Position numbers and translations under genes: made by a program. Positions 10,065 through 17,892 of a stretch of DNA of 47,584 nucleotides are shown here, one piece after another; positions within the stretch are counted from its first letter, which is position 1, and each line of letters opens with the position of its first letter. Under the pieces are notes generated by a model. That model made no database searches. It saw nothing but the letters and a program-made list of their open reading frames with translations, and had not been told where the DNA came from. The stretch covers positions 12,636-60,219 of the forward strand of contig NVVW01000015.1 of the NCBI GenBank assembly GCA_002733505.1. The letters are read 5' to 3'. Source of the DNA: Methylophaga sp. Its GTDB lineage: Bacteria > Pseudomonadota > Gammaproteobacteria > Nitrosococcales > Methylophagaceae.

Positions 10065-11510
10065 GTGAACAGTTCTTTTCTACCGGTTTTGCTCTGGACT
10101 GATCTTTTAATTTATCTGTTAATAACGGTCGTTATTATTAGTGTTTTCACTATTCGCAAACAGCCTCACTTGCTAGTACCATGGAAATTAGTCGTTCAAC
10201 GAAAACGCGGTGTTATTTCAATAATAATTTTGCTGTGTTATGTGTTGGTGGGTTTACTTGATTCAGTACATTTTAGACAAGCTTTACCTACAAGCTCCGC
10301 CAATGAAACCCAACATTATTCAACAGAAGTTATTACCTTATTAGATTTGGCTTTAACGCCATTGCGTCAGTATGTAGAAAAAACATATTCAGCCCCCTTT
10401 GCGACTCATTTATTTACGCGGGAAATGCAAACAAGTGCAGAGGGTAAAGCGGATTATAGTTATCCATTATTAAAGTATGCAGGTTCACATTTAGCTAGTC
10501 CAGATGATAAAGGGGCTGATATCAAACGTACAGTAATGATTAGCACGTTTAAGGGCATAATTATTTGGCTAACAGCGTGTGTTTTATTGTCTTTTTGGGC
10601 TGCAAGACGACAAGGTATAAGTTTGAGAAACGTGCTTGTAAGCATTAGTCATGGCGAGTATCCATATCCTGTTAGAACCGCCTTTTTTACCTTATTACTG
10701 TTAATTTTGTTTGTATCTAATATAGCGGCATTAAGTGTCAATTATCATGTGATGGGTACAGATAAAGTAGGGCAAGACGTGCTTTATCAAGCATTAAAAA
10801 GTATTAGAACAGGGCTTGTTATTGGTACACTGACCACCTTGGTTATGTTGCCGTTTGCATTGCTTATGGGCATTGCCGCGGGCTATTTTAAAGGCTGGAT
10901 TGATGATGTTATCCAATATATCTATACCACTTTAAACTCAATTCCCAGTGTATTGTTGATCGCTGCAGCGGTACTAATGTTACAGGTCTATATGAGTAAT
11001 AATCCAGAAAGCTTTGTAACCGTGGCTGAGCGGGCAGATATGAGGTTACTGTTTTTATGTCTTATTCTGGGCTTAACCAGTTGGACAGGTTTGTGCCGTA
11101 TTTTACGTGGTGAGACTTTGAAACTACGTGAAATGGACTATGTTTTAGCAGCAAAATCATTAGGATCGGGAAATTTCCGTATTCTTCGCCATCATATTTT
11201 ACCCAACTTAATGCATATCGTGATGATAGCGATAGTGCTAGATTTTAGTGCGTTAGTGCTAGCAGAAGCGGTATTGTCTTATGTGGGAGTGGGCGTTGAT
11301 CCCTCGATGATTAGTTGGGGTAATATGATCAATAGCGCGCGATTAGAAATGGCGCGAGAACCTGTTGTCTGGTGGTCATTAGCGGCAGCATTTGTTTCGA
11401 TGTTTGTATTAGTATTAGCGGCAAATTTATTTGCTGATGTGGTGCGTGATGCCTTTGATCCCCGAGCCGTTAAGGCACAACAAAAACACATAATTGATGC
11501 GAGTGTTTGA
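10065..11510 (+). CDS. Peptide-type ABC transporter permease (OppC/DppC-like), extended N-terminus
   Basis: A 481-residue inner-membrane permease with a GTG start. The C-terminal ~270 residues form a BPD-type permease domain: the conserved GTDKVGQDV start, several membrane spans, and an EAA loop around DYVLAAKSLGSGNFRIL before AVLSYVGVGVDPSMISWGNM. OppC/DppC proteins are usually about 300 residues. Here an extra N-terminal part has two membrane spans (about 12-30 and 48-65), a ~90-residue periplasmic segment and another span near 165-185. The next gene (four bases on) is a double ATPase. A DppB-type permease and a solute-binding protein are missing from the neighbourhood. The substrate is unknown, probably oligopeptide or a related compound. 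Confidence 0.85.
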   Translation: MNSSFLPVLLWTDLLIYLLITVVIISVFTIRKQPHLLVPWKLVVQRKRGVISIIILLCYVLVGLLDSVHFRQALPTSSANETQHYSTEVITLLDLALTPLRQYVEKTYSAPFATHLFTREMQTSAEGKADYSYPLLKYAGSHLASPDDKGADIKRTVMISTFKGIIIWLTACVLLSFWAARRQGISLRNVLVSISHGEYPYPVRTAFFTLLLLILFVSNIAALSVNYHVMGTDKVGQDVLYQALKSIRTGLVIGTLTTLVMLPFALLMGIAAGYFKGWIDDVIQYIYTTLNSIPSVLLIAAAVLMLQVYMSNNPESFVTVAERADMRLLFLCLILGLTSWTGLCRILRGETLKLREMDYVLAAKSLGSGNFRILRHHILPNLMHIVMIAIVLDFSALVLAEAVLSYVGVGVDPSMISWGNMINSARLEMAREPVVWWSLAAAFVSMFVLVLAANLFADVVRDAFDPRAVKAQQKHIIDASV

Positions 11511-11513
11511 TAA

Positions 11514-13127
11514 GTGCAGCCATTATTAGAAATCAATAATTTGACGGTGAGTTTTGGTGATGAAACGGCTGTCGACGGCATTGACTTAACACTAAATAGA
11601 GGACAAACCTTAGTATTATTAGGCGAGTCTGGCAGTGGTAAATCAATTACTGCAATGACTATTTTACAAATATTACCGGTAGCAGCCACTATTACATCCG
11701 GTCAAATAGTATTAGCGGGGCAAGATCTACTAAAAAAATCTGAAGAGGAAATGTGTGCAGTTCGGGGCGGGCAGATAAGCATCATTTTTCAAGAACCGCA
11801 GACCTCACTCAACCCGGTAATGACAATTGGTGATCAGATTGCAGAATCACTGCGAATACATAAAAATCTCACGGGAACAGCGGCTCGAAAACAAGTTATT
11901 GCATTATTAGATGAGATTGGCATCACATCAGCAAAGCAGCGTTATGATGATTATCCTCACCAATTTTCTGGTGGCATGAAACAGCGCGTTATGATCGCAA
12001 TGGCCTTAGCATGTGATCCGGTGCTGCTTATTGCTGATGAGCCTTCCACTGCCTTAGATGTCACCATTCAAAAGCAAGTGCTAGAGTTGTTATTAAAGGT
12101 ACAGCAAAAACGGAATATGGCCATTTTGTTTATTACCCACGATTTGGGTGTAGCAGCAAAAATGGCGGATCATGTTAGCGTGATGCACAAAGGTAACATT
12201 GTTGAAAATGCAAGTAGAGATGTATTTTTTACTAAGCCAAGTCATCGTTATAGTCAGGCATTATTTAACACCTTAGCCCAAGGCTCCCAAGTTAAATTAA
12301 CCGCAGTTAAATTAGAAAAAAAGCCAGAACAAGCACTACTAAAGGTAACTAATCTGGATGTGTTTTTCCCTATCCGTACTGGCATATTAAAAACAATAAC
12401 GGGGCATGTTAAGGCTGTAAAAAATGTCTCATTAACACTAGAACAAGGCAAAACTACGGTAGTAGTCGGCGAGTCTGGCAGTGGTAAAAGCAGTTTAGGC
12501 AAAGGAATTTTGCAGTTAGTTTCGGTGAGTGGTGGCGAAGTATTATTTGATGGTGTTGATTTAATGAAATTAACGGCTGCTCAGTTGAGACAAAAAAGAG
12601 CTGACATTCAAATTATTTTTCAAGATCCATACTCGTCAATGAATCCGCGGATGCAAATTGGTGCTATTATTGAAGAAGGCATGATCCTGCAAAGCAATAA
12701 ATCAGCAGCACAGCGCTTGCTACGCATTGAAGAATTACTTATTCAAGTGGGTCTAGAACCCGCATCTCGGCATCGCTATCCCCATCAGTTTTCGGGTGGG
12801 CAACGGCAAAGGATCTGTATTGCACGGGCACTGGCTGTTGAACCAAAACTGATTATTTGTGATGAACCTACCAGTGCATTAGATAGTTTATTTCAAGCAC
12901 AAATTTTGGAACTACTAAGTGAGTTGCAAAATAAACTGGGGCTAAGCTATTTATTTATCACCCACAATCTAGCGATTGTAGAACAACTTGCTGATCACGT
13001 TATAGTGATGTATCAAGGTGAGATTGTAGAGCAAGGTGATGCCAAACAAATTCTGCACAATCCACAACACGCCTATACACAGCAACTCATTTCTGCTGTA
13101 CTGCCCCCAACGATTATCGAGGAATAA
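11514..13127 (+). CDS. ABC transporter ATPase with two nucleotide-binding domains (YejF/Opp-Dpp type)
   Basis: A 537-residue cytoplasmic protein with a GTG start. It is two fused ATPases of the oligopeptide class. NBD1 (about 1-260) has Walker A GESGSGKS, signature FSGGMKQR and Walker [16 protein letters not shown]2 (about 275-537) has Walker [10 protein letters not shown], signature FSGGQRQR and Walker [13 protein letters not shown]. Each ends with the oligopeptide/dipeptide C-terminal extension (for example [15 protein letters not shown]). The fused layout matches YejF. It would energise the upstream permease, forming an importer whose second permease and binding protein are encoded elsewhere. 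The DUF1244 gene starts two bases after the stop. Confidence 0.93.
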   Translation: MQPLLEINNLTVSFGDETAVDGIDLTLNRGQTLVLLGESGSGKSITAMTILQILPVAATITSGQIVLAGQDLLKKSEEEMCAVRGGQISIIFQEPQTSLNPVMTIGDQIAESLRIHKNLTGTAARKQVIALLDEIGITSAKQRYDDYPHQFSGGMKQRVMIAMALACDPVLLIADEPSTALDVTIQKQVLELLLKVQQKRNMAILFITHDLGVAAKMADHVSVMHKGNIVENASRDVFFTKPSHRYSQALFNTLAQGSQVKLTAVKLEKKPEQALLKVTNLDVFFPIRTGILKTITGHVKAVKNVSLTLEQGKTTVVVGESGSGKSSLGKGILQLVSVSGGEVLFDGVDLMKLTAAQLRQKRADIQIIFQDPYSSMNPRMQIGAIIEEGMILQSNKSAAQRLLRIEELLIQVGLEPASRHRYPHQFSGGQRQRICIARALAVEPKLIICDEPTSALDSLFQAQILELLSELQNKLGLSYLFITHNLAIVEQLADHVIVMYQGEIVEQGDAKQILHNPQHAYTQQLISAVLPPTIIEE

Positions 13128-13129
13128 AA

Positions 13130-13396
13130 ATGACACAAATAGACCAACAAACACAAATTGAATTAGAGGCAGCTGCGTTTCGTCGTCTAACGGCTCACTT
13201 ACAAGAACGTACGGATGTACAAAATATTGATTTGATGGAGCTTGCCGGTTTTTGCCGTAACTGTTTATCAAAATGGTATTTAGCTGCTGCCGAAGATAAA
13301 GGTTTAGCTATTGATTACGACCAAGCACGTGAGCATGTCTATGGCATGCCTTATAATGACTGGAAAGATAAACATCAACTAGGCCCCAAGCGTTAA
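13130..13396 (+). CDS. DUF1244 family small protein
   Basis: An 88-residue soluble protein that matches the DUF1244 family along its whole length. Landmarks are AAAFRRLTAHLQERTDVQN, the Cys pair in GFCRNCLSKWYL, and the end REHVYGMPYNDWKDKHQ. The family is common and compact in proteobacteria, with no settled function that I know. The two cysteines three residues apart could bind a metal, but that is inference. It starts two bases after the ABC ATPase, so it is translated from the same mRNA. It ends 7 bases from the converging anti-sigma gene. Confidence 0.92.
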   Translation: MTQIDQQTQIELEAAAFRRLTAHLQERTDVQNIDLMELAGFCRNCLSKWYLAAAEDKGLAIDYDQAREHVYGMPYNDWKDKHQLGPKR

Positions 13397-13402
13397 CGAC
13401 TA

Positions 13403-13645
13403 CTAATGCTGGTGACTTTTGTATATTCCATGAAGTTTTTCAGCCAATAACTTAGTGTCAGTATTATCATCCTCTTTCGGTTTAGACACGGTGATAATAG
13501 ACAGGGTAGAACGAATTTGTTGTAAGTAATTGCGGCAGCAGCTACATATTAATAGATGGAAAAACAGACCTACACGTTTGCCTAGCGGTAGTTCGCCATC
13601 AATATAATTGTTCACTTCGTCTACAATGTCTTTGCATTGGTACAT
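13403..13645 (-). CDS. Zinc-finger (zf-HC2) anti-sigma factor, cytoplasmic
   Basis: An 80-residue protein directly downstream of the ECF sigma gene with no spacer. Its centre has the anti-sigma zinc motif His30-x3-Cys34-x2-Cys37 (HLLICSCCR). The N-terminus CKDIVDEVNNYIDGELPLGKR is the usual zf-HC2 beginning. There is no transmembrane segment, so this is a soluble, possibly redox- or metal-sensing anti-sigma factor, not a membrane-bound one. Zinc loss or cysteine oxidation releasing the sigma factor is the known ZAS mechanism and is a reasonable hypothesis. The tail is Asp/Lys-rich and ends in His (YKSHQH). Confidence 0.85.
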   Translation of the reverse strand: MYQCKDIVDEVNNYIDGELPLGKRVGLFFHLLICSCCRNYLQQIRSTLSIITVSKPKEDDNTDTKLLAEKLHGIYKSHQH

Positions 13646-14260
13646 TTATTTATTGTCCTGATATTTTTCGATGGATTGATGCAATGTGGTGCGCGCGCGA
13701 TGCAGCAATACCCGTACATTGGACGCGGAAACATCCAAAATGTTACAAATTTCTTTCATCTCAATGCCTTCCATATCGTATAGGCTTAAGGCGGCACGTT
13801 GTTGAGCGGGGAGTTGTTGGAAGCTTTCTTCTATAACCATCTGTAATTGGTCGTTTGCTAACAGCGCTTCAGGCGTTGCCTCTTCCCATGGCAATACATC
13901 ATCATAGCGATGACCGGTATTATCAAATTTATCAGATGAAATGGCCTGCCAGCCCTCATCTAATGAACTGTGCCTGTTTTCGCGACGGACACGGCTTTTG
14001 GCACCATTACTGACGATATGAAGTAGCCATGTTTTTAACGAAGATCGACCTTCAAACTTAGGTAGTGCTTTAATGGCTGAGATCCAAGCATCTTGTACCA
14101 CCTCATCAGCAAAAGCTTCACCAACGATGGCTCTTGCCACAGAGATCATAATATTCTGATATTCTGAAACCACCTGCTCAAAAGCCTGCTGATCACCGTT
14201 GATTAAACGCTGGATTAGCTTCTGTTCATTTTTTGATGTTAATTTTGAAAAAAAATTCAT
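13646..14260 (-). CDS. ECF-type RNA polymerase sigma factor
   Basis: A 204-residue sigma-70 family regulator. Region 2 (about 20-90) holds the core-binding and -10 recognition helices (ADEVVQDAWISAIKALPKF, then SLKTWLLHIVSN). A ~45-residue linker follows, with a basic RRENRHSS patch. Region 4 (about 145-198) has the helix-turn-helix LPAQQRAALSLYDMEGIEMK ... DVSASNVRVLLHRAR. Region 3 is absent, as expected for ECF factors. It is divergent from the HvfA-like gene across 97 bases and is followed directly by its anti-sigma factor. ECF/anti-sigma pairs next to copper-related RiPP precursors are known, so it probably controls the divergent gene and itself. Confidence 0.92.
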   Translation of the reverse strand: MNFFSKLTSKNEQKLIQRLINGDQQAFEQVVSEYQNIMISVARAIVGEAFADEVVQDAWISAIKALPKFEGRSSLKTWLLHIVSNGAKSRVRRENRHSSLDEGWQAISSDKFDNTGHRYDDVLPWEEATPEALLANDQLQMVIEESFQQLPAQQRAALSLYDMEGIEMKEICNILDVSASNVRVLLHRARTTLHQSIEKYQDNK

Positions 14261-14266
14261 TAGTTG

Positions 14267-14294
14267 TGTAACAAATCCATTTTATGTGTGTCTA
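14267..14294 (+). promoter_or_regulatory. Candidate ECF-type promoter toward the HvfA-like gene
   Basis: TGTAAC at 14267-14272 and TGTCTA at 14289-14294 are separated by 16 bases. Many ECF promoters have an AAC-containing -35 and a GTC/GTCTA-type -10 at that spacing. Transcription would start near 14302 and leave a leader of about 55 bases before the ATG at 14358. This is a pattern match by eye with one instance only. Confidence 0.35.
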
Positions 14295-14308
14295 TGTTAG
14301 CAAGCTGA

Positions 14309-14320
14309 GTCATAAATGAC
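14309..14320. promoter_or_regulatory. Short inverted repeat, possible operator
   Basis: GTCAT at 14309-14313 and ATGAC at 14316-14320 form a small palindrome with a two-base centre. It lies between the candidate ECF promoter and the HvfA-like start, and is also upstream of the sigma gene. It could bind a regulator, but a repeat this short can occur by chance. Confidence 0.2.
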
Positions 14321-14357
14321 CGGTTATTTTTATTTTTTACAATACTATAGGAAATTT

Positions 14358-14795
14358 ATGATGTCTATTACAACTAATAAAAAAACAATTGCTCTTGCTA
14401 CAAGCGCGGCGCTTACGGTAGGTCTTGCATTATCTCCGATGACGGCTACTGCTGATGTAGCTAACCCATTTGCATCCTCTGAATTATCTAGTGGTTATAT
14501 GCAACTTGCCGAAGGAGCATGTGGCGGTGATAAGAAAGCTGAAGGCAAGTGTGGTGAAGCTAAATGTGGTGCTGACAAGAAAGCTGAAGGCAAATGCGGC
14601 GAAGCTAAATGTGGTGCCGATAAAAAATCTGAAAGCAAATGCGGTGCAGATAAGAAGGCTGAAGGTAAATGCGGTGAAGCTAAATGTGGTGCTGACAAGA
14701 AAGCTGAAGGCAAGTGCGGTGAAGCTAAATGCGGCGCAGACAAAAAAGCTGAAGGTAAATGTGGTGAAGCTAAATGTGGTGCTGATAAAAAATAA
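14358..14795 (+). CDS. hvfA: HvfA-like secreted Cys-rich repeat peptide (putative copper-binding RiPP precursor)
   Basis: A 145-residue precursor. A signal peptide (residues 1-32, ending TATA) is followed by DVANPFASSELSSGYMQLAE, the linker typical of HvfA precursors. The rest is repeats of KAEGKCGEAKCGADK: five EGKCG, five EAKCG, one ESKCG and a leading EGACG, giving 12 cysteines. HvfA peptides of Haemophilus carry EGKCG cysteines that a DUF692 (MNIO) enzyme with its partner converts to copper-binding oxazolone/thioamide groups. No such enzymes are adjacent here, though a DoxX-type protein follows. I chose the ATG at 14358 (tandem ATGATG, AGGAAA upstream) because an upstream ATG at 14316 would spoil the signal peptide. 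It is divergent from the ECF sigma gene and probably controlled by it. Confidence 0.85.
   Translation: MMSITTNKKTIALATSAALTVGLALSPMTATADVANPFASSELSSGYMQLAEGACGGDKKAEGKCGEAKCGADKKAEGKCGEAKCGADKKSESKCGADKKAEGKCGEAKCGADKKAEGKCGEAKCGADKKAEGKCGEAKCGADKK
14535..14789 (+). repeat. In-frame tandem repeats (45 nt) inside the HvfA-like gene
   Basis: Six consecutive units run to two codons before the end of the gene. Five are 45 bases (15 codons, KAEGKCGEAKCGADK). They start at 14535, 14580, 14655, 14700 and 14745. The unit at 14625 is 30 bases and lacks the five codons for the EAKCG part; it also reads ESKCG in place of EGKCG. Synonymous changes between units show the array is not brand new. The copy number could change by slippage or recombination without breaking the frame. 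Confidence 0.93.
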
Positions 14796-14821
14796 GCTAG
14801 CAGTTTGAGCTACATTCATAA

Positions 14822-14984
14822 TATACCCGTGATTATTCAATCTGTGAAGATTTAGACCAAAAGCTAGAAAGCCAGTGTTGCATTACAATGCTTGATAAGG
14901 ACTAGTCATTACCTGCGCATTGCGCCTTGCCCTGACTTCCTATTTTTGCCCTAAATCTTCACAGATTGAATAATCACGGGTATA
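14822..14984. mobile_element. MITE-like element with 34-bp perfect terminal inverted repeats
   Basis: A 163-bp non-coding element. The left arm 14822-14855 (TATACCCGTGATTATTCAAT...) is an exact reverse complement of the right arm 14951-14984 over 34 bases. The ends begin and finish with TATA, so a TA target duplication is plausible. The centre (GATAAGGACTAGTCATT and nearby) is shared with the elements at 1-90, 31642-32004 and 44981-45128, although the arms of the first two differ. It has inserted between the HvfA-like stop codon and an intrinsic terminator, and so probably lies in that mRNA's 3' region, where the arms would fold into a long hairpin. Confidence 0.88.
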
Positions 14985-14987
14985 GAA

Positions 14988-15009
14988 GGGCTCTACGGAG
15001 CCCTTTTTT
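14988..15009 (+). terminator. Intrinsic terminator
   Basis: GGGCTC (14988-14993) and GAGCCC (14998-15003) form a 6-bp stem with a TACG loop, followed by six T. It ends transcripts from the HvfA-like gene and isolates it from the DoxX/HvfX-like gene, which therefore needs its own promoter in 15010-15084. Confidence 0.88.
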
Positions 15010-15084
15010 ATAGATGGTAAATGGTATTAATTTCATCCTCACTCATGTGCGATTACTACAATTATCCTAACTAGGAGAAGTACA

Positions 15085-15669
15085 ATGTTTATCTGTAAAT
15101 TAGCAAACACATTTCAAGGCTTATTAAATAAAACGCGCGTTGTAGATTTTTTAGCACCCTTAGCGTTGCGGCTTTATTTGGTGCCCGTATTTTGGATGGC
15201 AGCCAATACTAAATGGGATCCTTTTGATAGTGATAGTTCTTTGCAAGGAACCATTGACTGGTTTGGCAACCCTGATTGGGGCTTAGGTTTACCTTTCCCT
15301 GAGATTATGGCTCATCTAGCGTGGGGGGCGGAATATTTTGGTGCGATTGCACTGGCTTTAGGTTTGGCTGTTCGCTGGTTCTCTATACCATTAATGCTCA
15401 CTATGGTTGTGGCTGCCGTTACAGTACATTGGGGTAACGGTTGGTTGGCTATTGCAGAGCCAAGTGTACAACTTGAAGCTGGCCGATCTTTATTGCAAGA
15501 ACACGGTAATTACAACTGGTTAACTGAAAATGGCAACTTTGTTATTTTGAATAATGGTATTGAATTTGCGACTACCTATTTCATCATGCTATTAGCCTTA
15601 TTCTTTATTGGTGCGGGTAAATATATCAGTGCTGATTACTGGATCGCTAGAAAATTTTCGAACTGTTGA
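15085..15669 (+). CDS. DoxX-family membrane protein (HvfX/HvfD-like)
   Basis: A 194-residue inner-membrane protein of the DoxX family with about four spans: LALRLYLVPVFWMAA near 26-45, EYFGAIALALGLAV near 87-103, a span near 104-120, and one near 165-185. The region between the last two is a soluble loop with HWGNGW and an Asn/Glu-rich stretch. This longer DoxX form, with KWDPFDS after the first span, is the type found in HvfA copper-peptide operons. Its role there is not settled; export or maturation of the peptide is suggested. It is downstream of the HvfA-like gene beyond a MITE and a terminator, and 24 bases ahead of msrP, so it looks co-transcribed with msrPQ. AGGAG precedes the ATG. Confidence 0.82.
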   Translation: MFICKLANTFQGLLNKTRVVDFLAPLALRLYLVPVFWMAANTKWDPFDSDSSLQGTIDWFGNPDWGLGLPFPEIMAHLAWGAEYFGAIALALGLAVRWFSIPLMLTMVVAAVTVHWGNGWLAIAEPSVQLEAGRSLLQEHGNYNWLTENGNFVILNNGIEFATTYFIMLLALFFIGAGKYISADYWIARKFSNC

Positions 15670-15693
15670 TGCGCTTCAAAATAAGGAATAACT

Positions 15694-16659
15694 ATGTTCA
15701 TTGGTAAAAAAAGATTAGGTGAAGATATTGCTGCTAGTGAAATTACTGATCATCCGATTTATCTGGATCGAAGAAAGTTTTTAAACGGCACTGCAGCAAT
15801 TGCTACGGCAAGCTTATTGCCTTTTTCAATGCTCAATGCCAAATCAGCGGTGCCTGAAGCGAGCTATTTGAATTTAAAGCAAAGTCCTTATTCGACAGAT
15901 GAAGGGCTGACCACTTATGAATCGGTAACTACCTATAATAATTATTATGAATTCGGAACGGGTAAATCTGATCCTGCAATTAGGCTTGAATCTATCAATT
16001 TCCCTGATAAATCTAAGCCTTGGCGGGTCAGTATTGAAGGGGAGTGCGATAAGCCGGGCGAATATGATTATGATGACTTAATTCGCCCGTTTACCTTAGA
16101 GGAACGAATTTATCGTTTTCGCTGTGTTGAAGGCTGGTCGATGGTGATCCCTTGGGTTGGCTTCCCGCTGGCAGATTTGATTAAGCGTGCCCAGCCTAAT
16201 TCTAGAGCTAAATTTGTAGAATTCACCACATTTTATGATCCTGAAATAATGATTAGACGGAATGTATTGGATTGGCCTTATACCGAGGGTTTGCGAATGG
16301 ATGAGGCAATGAACCCGCTTACATTGTTAGCAGTGGGGCTATATGGTAGTGAATTACTAGGTCAAAATGGTGCGCCGATCCGTTTAGTCACTCCTTGGAA
16401 ATATGGCTTTAAAAGTATCAAATCAATTGTGAAAATACGGTTTGTTGAGTCAATGCCACAATCGGCGTGGATGAAAGCAGGACCTAAAGAATATGGCTTC
16501 TATTCTAATGTAAACCCTGATGTGGATCACCCGCGTTGGAGCCAGAGCAAAGAGCGACGTTTAGGTGAGTTTTTAAAACGTAAAACAGCAATGTTTAATG
16601 GTTATGAAGAACACGTTGCTCATTTATATACGGGTATGGATTTAACTAAGAATTTTTAA
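15694..16659 (+). CDS. msrP: Periplasmic methionine-sulfoxide reductase, molybdenum subunit
   Basis: A 321-residue molybdopterin enzyme that reduces methionine sulfoxide in oxidised periplasmic proteins. A Tat signal is visible ([20 protein letters not shown], arginines at 26-27), so it is exported folded with its cofactor. Cys144 in [11 protein letters not shown] is the expected molybdenum ligand. Other family landmarks are [28 protein letters not shown], and the end [11 protein letters not shown]. The membrane partner msrQ starts four bases after the stop. In Escherichia coli this system responds to hypochlorite and copper, which fits the copper-peptide genes just upstream. Confidence 0.97.
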   Translation: MFIGKKRLGEDIAASEITDHPIYLDRRKFLNGTAAIATASLLPFSMLNAKSAVPEASYLNLKQSPYSTDEGLTTYESVTTYNNYYEFGTGKSDPAIRLESINFPDKSKPWRVSIEGECDKPGEYDYDDLIRPFTLEERIYRFRCVEGWSMVIPWVGFPLADLIKRAQPNSRAKFVEFTTFYDPEIMIRRNVLDWPYTEGLRMDEAMNPLTLLAVGLYGSELLGQNGAPIRLVTPWKYGFKSIKSIVKIRFVESMPQSAWMKAGPKEYGFYSNVNPDVDHPRWSQSKERRLGEFLKRKTAMFNGYEEHVAHLYTGMDLTKNF

Positions 16660-16663
16660 ATTC

Positions 16664-17263
16664 ATGTCTAAGCTAAAAATTAGCATTTTCATTGCCAGTT
16701 TAATCCCAGCAGTATGGCTAACGTATGCATTACTTACCCATCAATTAGGCGCCAATCCGATTGAAGCAATAACCCGTGAAACAGGTTTATGGGCGTTACG
16801 GTTTCTATGGTTAACACTATTAATTACGCCATTGCGTTGGATTACAGGTTGGAACAAGCTAGTCACTTTACGACGGATGCTAGGTTTATATGTATTCTTT
16901 TATGCAACGCTTCATATGCTGTTATATCTCTGGTTAGATCAATTTTTTGATATTAATGACATCATCAAAGACATTATAAAACGGCCGTTTATCACCATCG
17001 GCTTTTTTACCTTCGCAGCCTTAATTCCTCTGGCAATCACATCAAACAATGCAATGGTTAAGCGATTAGGCGGCAGGCGCTGGAAAAAACTACACAAACT
17101 AAGCTATTTTATTGCCATAGCTAGTTCTATCCACTTTTATATGTTGGTAAAACAAGATAAAGCAGAGCCTCTTTCCTATATAGCCTTGCTAGTTATTTTA
17201 TTAGGTATTCGTCTGTATCGGCATCATAAGAAATCGACAATAGCAGTGACAGTGCTCAGTTAA
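16664..17263 (+). CDS. msrQ: MsrPQ heme-binding membrane subunit
   Basis: A 199-residue integral membrane b-type heme protein that passes electrons from the respiratory chain to MsrP. About six spans are visible. The ferric-reductase-like pattern includes ETGLWALRFLWLTLLITPLR, a LRRMLGLYVFFYATLHMLLY span with a candidate heme His, and KLHKLSYFIAIASSIHFYML with further histidines. The final span ends in an Arg/His/Lys-rich tail. It lies four bases after msrP. The 110 bases that follow before the PAS gene show no clear terminator. Confidence 0.95.
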   Translation: MSKLKISIFIASLIPAVWLTYALLTHQLGANPIEAITRETGLWALRFLWLTLLITPLRWITGWNKLVTLRRMLGLYVFFYATLHMLLYLWLDQFFDINDIIKDIIKRPFITIGFFTFAALIPLAITSNNAMVKRLGGRRWKKLHKLSYFIAIASSIHFYMLVKQDKAEPLSYIALLVILLGIRLYRHHKKSTIAVTVLS

Positions 17264-17373
17264 AGAATTATTACTAGCCTCATTAGAGAGGTGGTATAGA
17301 TCCTGCATATTTAATGTGGTAATTAAACAGGCTAACTAAATAGGCCTTACACACTAAATATGGATAGTAATAA

Positions 17374-17892
17374 ATGAAATATCAGATACAGCCCACCTTG
17401 CAAGAGCAAGTGATGCGAGACAATGACTTTATTGTCTCAAAAACAACGACCAAAGGCATACTTACCTATGCAAACCGAATTTTTATTGAGTTTTCAAAAT
17501 ACTCGGAAAAGGAACTGATGGGTAAACAACATAATGTTATCCGTCATCCAGATATGCCTAGAGGAGTCTTTAAACTACTATGGGATACGTTAAAACAAGA
17601 TCAAGAAATCTTTGCCTATGTGAAAAACATGGCTAAAGATGGCAGTTTTTATTGGGTTCTTGCTAATGTAACGCCTTCCTATGATCAACAAGCAAAAGTT
17701 ATTGGCTACTATTCAGTAAGGCGAAAACCAAAGCCAGAAAGTATTGAAATTATTAGTGAGCTTTATCGTTCGATGTTGGATGCAGAGGAAAAAGCGGGAT
17801 CTAAGCATGCGATAGAAGCCTCTTTAGAATTAGTAACTAATCTGCTTGCAGAAAAAGGAGTTTCGTATGAAGAATTTATCCTTAGTATCTAA
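17374..17892 (+). CDS. Aer-type PAS-domain sensor protein
   Basis: A 172-residue soluble protein. The PAS domain (about 18-120) is of the aerotaxis Aer class: [19 protein letters not shown], then [20 protein letters not shown], then [20 protein letters not shown]. Aer PAS domains bind FAD and report redox or oxygen status. After the PAS comes a ~50-residue helical tail with no HAMP or signalling domain. The downstream methyl-accepting protein starts inside this gene (26-base overlap), so the two are translationally coupled and probably work together as a split Aer receptor. FAD binding is inferred from the family. Confidence 0.88.
   Translation: MKYQIQPTLQEQVMRDNDFIVSKTTTKGILTYANRIFIEFSKYSEKELMGKQHNVIRHPDMPRGVFKLLWDTLKQDQEIFAYVKNMAKDGSFYWVLANVTPSYDQQAKVIGYYSVRRKPKPESIEIISELYRSMLDAEEKAGSKHAIEASLELVTNLLAEKGVSYEEFILSI

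Noticed and set aside
14535..14789. CRISPR-like array
   Set aside because: The repeats are directly adjacent with no unique spacers and are in frame in a protein with a signal peptide.
14484..14840. Long minus-strand frames over the HvfA-like gene
   Set aside because: They are mirror images of the in-frame repeats, have no signal or ribosome site that fits, and their periodic Phe/Ser/Thr content is a by-product of the coding strand.
13403..17263. Complete hvfABC-type operon
   Set aside because: I looked for DUF692 and DUF2063 proteins on both strands of this region and the rest of the window and found none.
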